Shown in pieces: positions 60,497 through 64,000 of a stretch of DNA of 64,000 nucleotides. Made by a program: the position numbers and the translations under genes. The stretch spans positions 1 through 64,000 of the forward strand of contig NZ_VTGY01000005.1 in assembly GCF_009729075.1 (NCBI RefSeq), given 5' to 3'. Source of the stretch: Mycolicibacterium sp. CBMA 226. Lineage in GTDB: Bacteria; Actinomycetota; Actinomycetes; Mycobacteriales; Mycobacteriaceae. The stretch's first letter is position 1, and each line of letters begins with the position of its first letter. A model generated the notes under the pieces. It was not told the DNA's origin, searched no databases, and was given only the letters and a program-made list of their open reading frames with translations.

Positions 60497-61522
60497 CTAT
60501 TTTGCGGTGGTCCAGAACTGCGACAACTGATCGCCGAAGCGGTTGTCGACGTACTGCGAGAAGGTGGGTTTGTGCTCAACTTGGCCGGACTGCGCGAACA
60601 CGTCGGCGAGTTGCTGCTCGGAGGCGATCACCGTGTCGTTGATGGGAATGGCCAGTCGCAGGCTGCGTGACTGCGCGGCGCGCGCCACCTGCGGATCGAT
60701 TCCGATTGCGGCAGCGTACTTCTGGTACCACTCGTCGGGATGGTCCTTGGCCCAGCGGGAAGCCCGCGCCACCCGCTGGACGAAATCGGCCAGCGCGCTG
60801 TTGCGTTTCGCGTCCTGCAGGGCCGCCACCGAGGCGATGCCGAATCCGTAGCCGTTGGTGACGCCTTGGGCGGTGACCAGCGTGCGCACCTTGAGCTGGT
60901 TCTGGGCGAGAGCCGTGTACGGGTCCCAGATGGCCCACGCATCGGCCTGACCCTGACTCAGCGCGGTGAAGGCGTCGGCCGGCTGCAGGAACACCAGCTG
61001 AATGTCTTTGACCGCCAATCCGGCCTTCTGCAGCTGGAGCAGCAGATGGCCGTGCGCCGAGCTTCCTTTACCGACAACGACCTTCTTGCCGCGGAGGTCG
61101 GCCACCGAATGGGCGGGCGAAGCAGCGGGGATGAGGATCTGGTCGCCGCCCGCGTCGTTCGAATATGCGGATACGACGCGGATTTTCGCACCGGCCGCGG
61201 CCCCGAAGACCGGCGGCGTGTTACCGGTGACAGCGAAGTCGATCTTCCCTGCGGTGGCTGCCTCGACCTGCGGTGGCCCCGAGGTGAATGTCGAGAACTG
61301 CACCTTGTAGGGCACGTTGTCGAGCTCCCCGGCGGCTCGGAGCAAGGACTCGGTGCCGCCCTTCTGATCGCCCACCTGCAGCGTCACGCCGGTCAGGTCC
61401 GATGCCGGAACTGTTTGGGGCACAGCCACTTCGTTCTTGGTGTCGCGGCTGGACACGCAAGCGGTGAGCAGTGCACCGGCGGCGAGAATGGATAGCAGCC
61501 GGGTTACCCGTGAAGGCGTCAC
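60497..61522 (-). CDS. ssuA: Sulfonate ABC transporter substrate-binding lipoprotein SsuA
   Basis: A 341-residue lipoprotein (lipobox LLTAC, Cys22) of the SsuA/TauA group. It has LQVGDQKGGTESLLRAAGELDNVPYKVQFSTFTSGPPQVEA, written here by its ligand-site segments, IDFAVTGNTPPVFGA and WDPYTALAQ. It delivers aliphatic sulfonates to SsuBC. It lies 12 bases after ssuB and 10 before ssuD. Confidence 0.92.
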   Translation of the reverse strand: MTPSRVTRLLSILAAGALLTACVSSRDTKNEVAVPQTVPASDLTGVTLQVGDQKGGTESLLRAAGELDNVPYKVQFSTFTSGPPQVEAATAGKIDFAVTGNTPPVFGAAAGAKIRVVSAYSNDAGGDQILIPAASPAHSVADLRGKKVVVGKGSSAHGHLLLQLQKAGLAVKDIQLVFLQPADAFTALSQGQADAWAIWDPYTALAQNQLKVRTLVTAQGVTNGYGFGIASVAALQDAKRNSALADFVQRVARASRWAKDHPDEWYQKYAAAIGIDPQVARAAQSRSLRLAIPINDTVIASEQQLADVFAQSGQVEHKPTFSQYVDNRFGDQLSQFWTTAK

Positions 61523-61534
61523 AGTGTTCTCCTG

Positions 61535-62287
61535 TCAGACACCGAGTCGCGTCAGCAGCTCGGTGCGGTAGTCGTCGGTGTGTCGGTCGCGCGCACCATG
61601 CGGTTGGCGGGGGTTCTCGATCGGCAGGGTGTGCGCCACCCGCCCGTGCTCGAGCACGACGATCGTGTCGGCCAGCGCGATGGCCTCATCCACGTCGTGC
61701 GTGACCAGGAGAACCCCGAAATTGTGCTGACGCCAGAGGTTCAGCAGGAGGCGATGCATAGAGAGCCGGGTCAGCGCGTCGAGAGCCCCGAATGGCTCGT
61801 CGAGCAGCAGCAGTTGCGGCTCCGCCACGAGCGCGCGGGCCAGTGAGACCCGTTGTGCCTGACCACCCGACAGGGTGAGCGGCCAGGAGTCCGCCTTGTC
61901 GGCCAGGCCCACCTCGGCCAAGGCCTCATCGGCCCGGGAAAGTGATTCGGCGCGGGAGAGTTTGGCGCGCGTCAGGCCGTAACCGACGTTGTCGCGAACG
62001 GACCGCCACGGGAAGAGCCGCGGCTCCTGGAATGCGACGGCCGGCGCACCCTGTACCTGGCGCTCGCCCTGGAAATCACCCGCGAGGCCGGAAAGTACGC
62101 GCAGTATCGTCGATTTGCCCGAACCGCTGCGCCCGACGAGCGCGACGATCTCGCCACGCTTCACCCGAAGGGTGACGTCGTCGAGCACCCGATTGGCGCC
62201 GTACCACTTGGACACCGAGCGCAATTCCGCTGCGGGCGATTCGGACACCGCGTGCCTTTCCACGGGTGCTTCGTAAAGTGCTGTCAT
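61535..62287 (-). CDS. ssuB: Sulfonate ABC transporter ATPase SsuB
   Basis: A 250-residue ABC ATPase: Walker A GRSGSGKST, signature LSGGQAQRVSLARAL, Walker B LLLLDEPFGALD and the switch His in LVTHDVDEA. The start at ATG 62287 is preferred over 62320, which overlaps ssuC more. It lies 10 bases after the ssuC stop. Confidence 0.93.
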   Translation of the reverse strand: MTALYEAPVERHAVSESPAAELRSVSKWYGANRVLDDVTLRVKRGEIVALVGRSGSGKSTILRVLSGLAGDFQGERQVQGAPAVAFQEPRLFPWRSVRDNVGYGLTRAKLSRAESLSRADEALAEVGLADKADSWPLTLSGGQAQRVSLARALVAEPQLLLLDEPFGALDALTRLSMHRLLLNLWRQHNFGVLLVTHDVDEAIALADTIVVLEHGRVAHTLPIENPRQPHGARDRHTDDYRTELLTRLGV

Positions 62288-62297
62288 GGGGTGCCTT

Positions 62298-63143
62298 TCA
62301 GACTCGGTAGCGCAAGGCACGGCGCTCCAGGATCCGCACCAGCGCGTCGGTGATGATGCCGAGCAGCGCGTAGACGACGAGCCCGAAGATGATCACGTCG
62401 ATGCGTAGGAAGTCGCGCGCGTTGTTGATGAGGTAGCCGACACCCGAGTCGGCGTTGATCTGTTCAGCGACGATGAGGGTGAGCCACGCGATGGCCAGCG
62501 ATTGCCGCAGCCCGACGAGGACCTGCGGCGCCGCGCTGGGGATGACGACGGTCCGCAGTCGCTGAAGTGGCGAGAAGCCGAGTACGGCAGCAGTTTCGAA
62601 CAGCTTCGGGTCGACCTGACGGATCGCCGACGAGGTATTGAGATAGAGCGGGAACGCCGCACCCAACGCGACCATGAGCACCTTCGGTAGCTCACCGATG
62701 CCGAACCACACGATGAACAGCGGGATCAACCCGAGGTGGGGCAGCGCCCGGATCATCTGCATCGTGGGATCGACCGTGGCGTCGGCCCACTTCGAGAAAC
62801 CCACGAGAGCGCCGAGCGCAGCGCCGATGATGCCGCCGAGGAGTAGGCCTTCGGCCGCGCGGATTCCGGAAATACGCAGCGCTTCGGCGAGCTGACCATT
62901 TCCGATCAGCTCGATACCGGCCTCCGCGATGGTCTGCGGCGCCGGCAAGATCTCGGGATCGATGAGGCCCCAGGCGCTGCCGGCCTGCCACAGGATGAGT
63001 ACCGCCAGCGGCGACAGCCAGCGGAGGATTTCCCAGCGCCGGGCATGGACACGGCTTCGCCAGGAGACCGCATTGACCGCGGCAAGTTCGGTACTGGGGG
63101 CCACCGGCGCTACTGCGGCCACCGTGGCCTCGCGGGTGGTCAT
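62298..63143 (-). CDS. ssuC: Sulfonate ABC transporter permease SsuC
   Basis: A 281-residue inner-membrane permease with about six helices. The EAA-type loop is GAAFPLYLNTSSAIRQVDPKLFETAAVLGFSPLQRL, displayed here by its ends. It is preceded by MIRALPHLGLIPLFIVWFGIGE. ATG 63143 follows GAGGAG. It heads the ssu operon, so its upstream region carries the operon promoter. Confidence 0.93.
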   Translation of the reverse strand: MTTREATVAAVAPVAPSTELAAVNAVSWRSRVHARRWEILRWLSPLAVLILWQAGSAWGLIDPEILPAPQTIAEAGIELIGNGQLAEALRISGIRAAEGLLLGGIIGAALGALVGFSKWADATVDPTMQMIRALPHLGLIPLFIVWFGIGELPKVLMVALGAAFPLYLNTSSAIRQVDPKLFETAAVLGFSPLQRLRTVVIPSAAPQVLVGLRQSLAIAWLTLIVAEQINADSGVGYLINNARDFLRIDVIIFGLVVYALLGIITDALVRILERRALRYRV

Positions 63144-63194
63144 CACGCTCCTCACGTCGATGGCAATCGGACAGGCGCGTACGCCATGGCACCG

Positions 63195-63223
63195 AACGTA
63201 GGAGGCCGTTGACAGGGCGTGAA
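63195..63223 (-). promoter_or_regulatory. Candidate ssu operon promoter
   Basis: Read on the minus strand, TTCACG (63223-63218) and TACGTT (63200-63195) are 17 bases apart. A start near 63188 would leave a 45-base leader before ssuC. The -10 equals that of the divergent SDR promoter. Judged by eye only. Confidence 0.4.
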
Positions 63224-63313
63224 GAGTTACCGTCGCCCTGATTCCACGGGAACGGGAGGGTCAGCGCTGGAAGCCGCCAAGACGATCACGCATGAATTTC
63301 AGACGGAATCACA

Positions 63314-63342
63314 TTGATCGTCGCGTTCGGCGACTCTACGTT
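63314..63342 (+). promoter_or_regulatory. Candidate promoter giving a leaderless SDR transcript
   Basis: TTGATC (63314-63319) and TACGTT (63337-63342) are separated by 17 bases. The expected start point falls at the SDR ATG (63350), which has no ribosome-binding site. Leaderless messages are common in mycobacteria. Confidence 0.5.
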
Positions 63343-63349
63343 TTGAGCA

Positions 63350-64000
63350 ATGAAGACAGTGTTGATCACGGGTTGTTCGTCGGGCTACGGGCTGGAGATC
63401 GCGAACCACTTCCACGGGCAGGGCTGGAACGTCGTCGCGACCATGCGGACGCCGCGGCCCGAACTGTTGCCGGCGTCGGACCGTATGCGAGTGCTGCCAC
63501 TCGATGTGACGGATCCGCAGAGCATTGCCGCCGCCATCGCGGCGGCGGGCGCGATCGACGTGCTGGTCAACAACGCCGGCGTCGGGGTCGTGGGCGCCTT
63601 CGAGGCCACCCCGATGGCGACGACTCGGGAGGTCTTCGAAACCAACACCTTTGGGGTGATGGCGATGACACAGGCGGTGGTCCCGCAGTTCCGGAGACGA
63701 CGCTCCGGCGTCATCGTGAACGTGACGTCCAGCACGACGTTGGCGCCGATGCCGCTTGCGGCGGTGTACACCGCGAGCAAGACGGCGATCGAGGGGTTCA
63801 CCGGCTCGTTGGCACTCGAGCTCGAATTCTTCGGTGTGGCGGCCAAACTCGTCGAACCGGGTTACGGGCCGGGCACCAATTTCACCGCCAACGGGGCCTC
63901 CCGGATGGATGGGTTGCTGCCGCGGGAGTACGAGGAATTCGCGGCTCCGGTGATGAATGCGTTTGCGGATATCGACGTATTCACGACAGCGTCCGATGTC
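63350..64000 (+). CDS. Classical short-chain dehydrogenase, partial at right edge
   Basis: 217 codons are visible, without a stop before the edge. It has VLITGCSSGYG (cofactor), VNNAGVG, VTSS and the catalytic YTASK (Tyr/Lys) at about residues 142-146. The glycine motif is GxxxGYG and the following residues suggest NADP. Its substrate is unknown. It diverges from the ssu operon. Confidence 0.9.
   Translation, partial: MKTVLITGCSSGYGLEIANHFHGQGWNVVATMRTPRPELLPASDRMRVLPLDVTDPQSIAAAIAAAGAIDVLVNNAGVGVVGAFEATPMATTREVFETNTFGVMAMTQAVVPQFRRRRSGVIVNVTSSTTLAPMPLAAVYTASKTAIEGFTGSLALELEFFGVAAKLVEPGYGPGTNFTANGASRMDGLLPREYEEFAAPVMNAFADIDVFTTASDV

Overview
The window is high-GC actinobacterial chromosome. 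Several markers point to a rapidly growing mycobacterium (Mycolicibacterium type): an MmpS/MmpL pair, an orphan MCE protein, a DesA3-type desaturase with its reductase, a LipJ-type hydrolase-cyclase, mycobacterial secreted DUF732/DUF5078-type proteins, and the 3' end of dnaB at the left edge. I saw no rRNA, tRNA, CRISPR array, insertion sequence or prophage. All names come from reading translated sequence from memory; no database was searched.

Layout. 1-5 kb: dnaB end, a DUF4188 protein, a PucR-type regulator divergent from an aldehyde dehydrogenase, and a gene-poor stretch. 5.2-10.8 kb: two MarR regulators with small redox modules: DoxX plus an F420-reductase/YceI fusion, a dehydrogenase-like SDR plus a SnoaL protein, and an NmrA-like protein. 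11-18.5 kb: orphan MCE protein, an overlapping DUF445/DUF4393 pair, arylamine N-acetyltransferase, hydrolase-cyclase and two unknown genes. 18.7-26.2 kb: GMC oxidoreductase, mmpL, mmpS, two secreted proteins and a divergent TetR gene. 26.3-36.2 kb: ABC-F ATPase, aldo/keto reductase with an MmyB-like regulator, a luciferase-like pseudogene, a PucR regulator divergent from the desaturase electron-transfer pair, a Tat-exported DUF1906 protein and an orphan winged-helix protein.

36.2-50 kb is metabolically the most unusual part. A five-gene operon (APC permease, glutamine-synthetase-like ligase, SfnG-like flavin monooxygenase, DszC/SfnC-like flavoprotein, PuuD-like gamma-glutamyl hydrolase) diverges from a signal-less MetQ-like protein. 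It reads as a gamma-glutamyl-protected route for oxidising an imported amine, probably one containing sulfur. Close by on the minus strand is a compact cluster for making polyamines: an ornithine-decarboxylase-like enzyme and a single polypeptide joining S-adenosylmethionine decarboxylase to spermidine synthase. It is flanked by a DUF1345 membrane protein and a VanY-like carboxypeptidase, and then by a lipoprotein serine hydrolase and a second amino-acid permease.

50-64 kb: DinB, SRPBCC and TetR genes with palindromic operators, a flavin amine oxidase, an AarF-kinase operon, a TetR/SnoaL pair, a double-hotdog dehydratase, a complete ssu sulfonate-uptake operon (ssuC-ssuB-ssuA-ssuD), and an SDR gene cut by the right edge.

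The strongest regulatory reading is around mmpS/mmpL. One inverted-repeat operator lies between the TetR gene and the secreted-protein genes, and a second copy lies before mmpS. Both have the same spacing to a -10 box, so the TetR protein probably controls the transporter, the secreted proteins and itself. A similar double-site arrangement precedes the DoxX operon (MarR), and paired sites lie between the SRPBCC and TetR genes.
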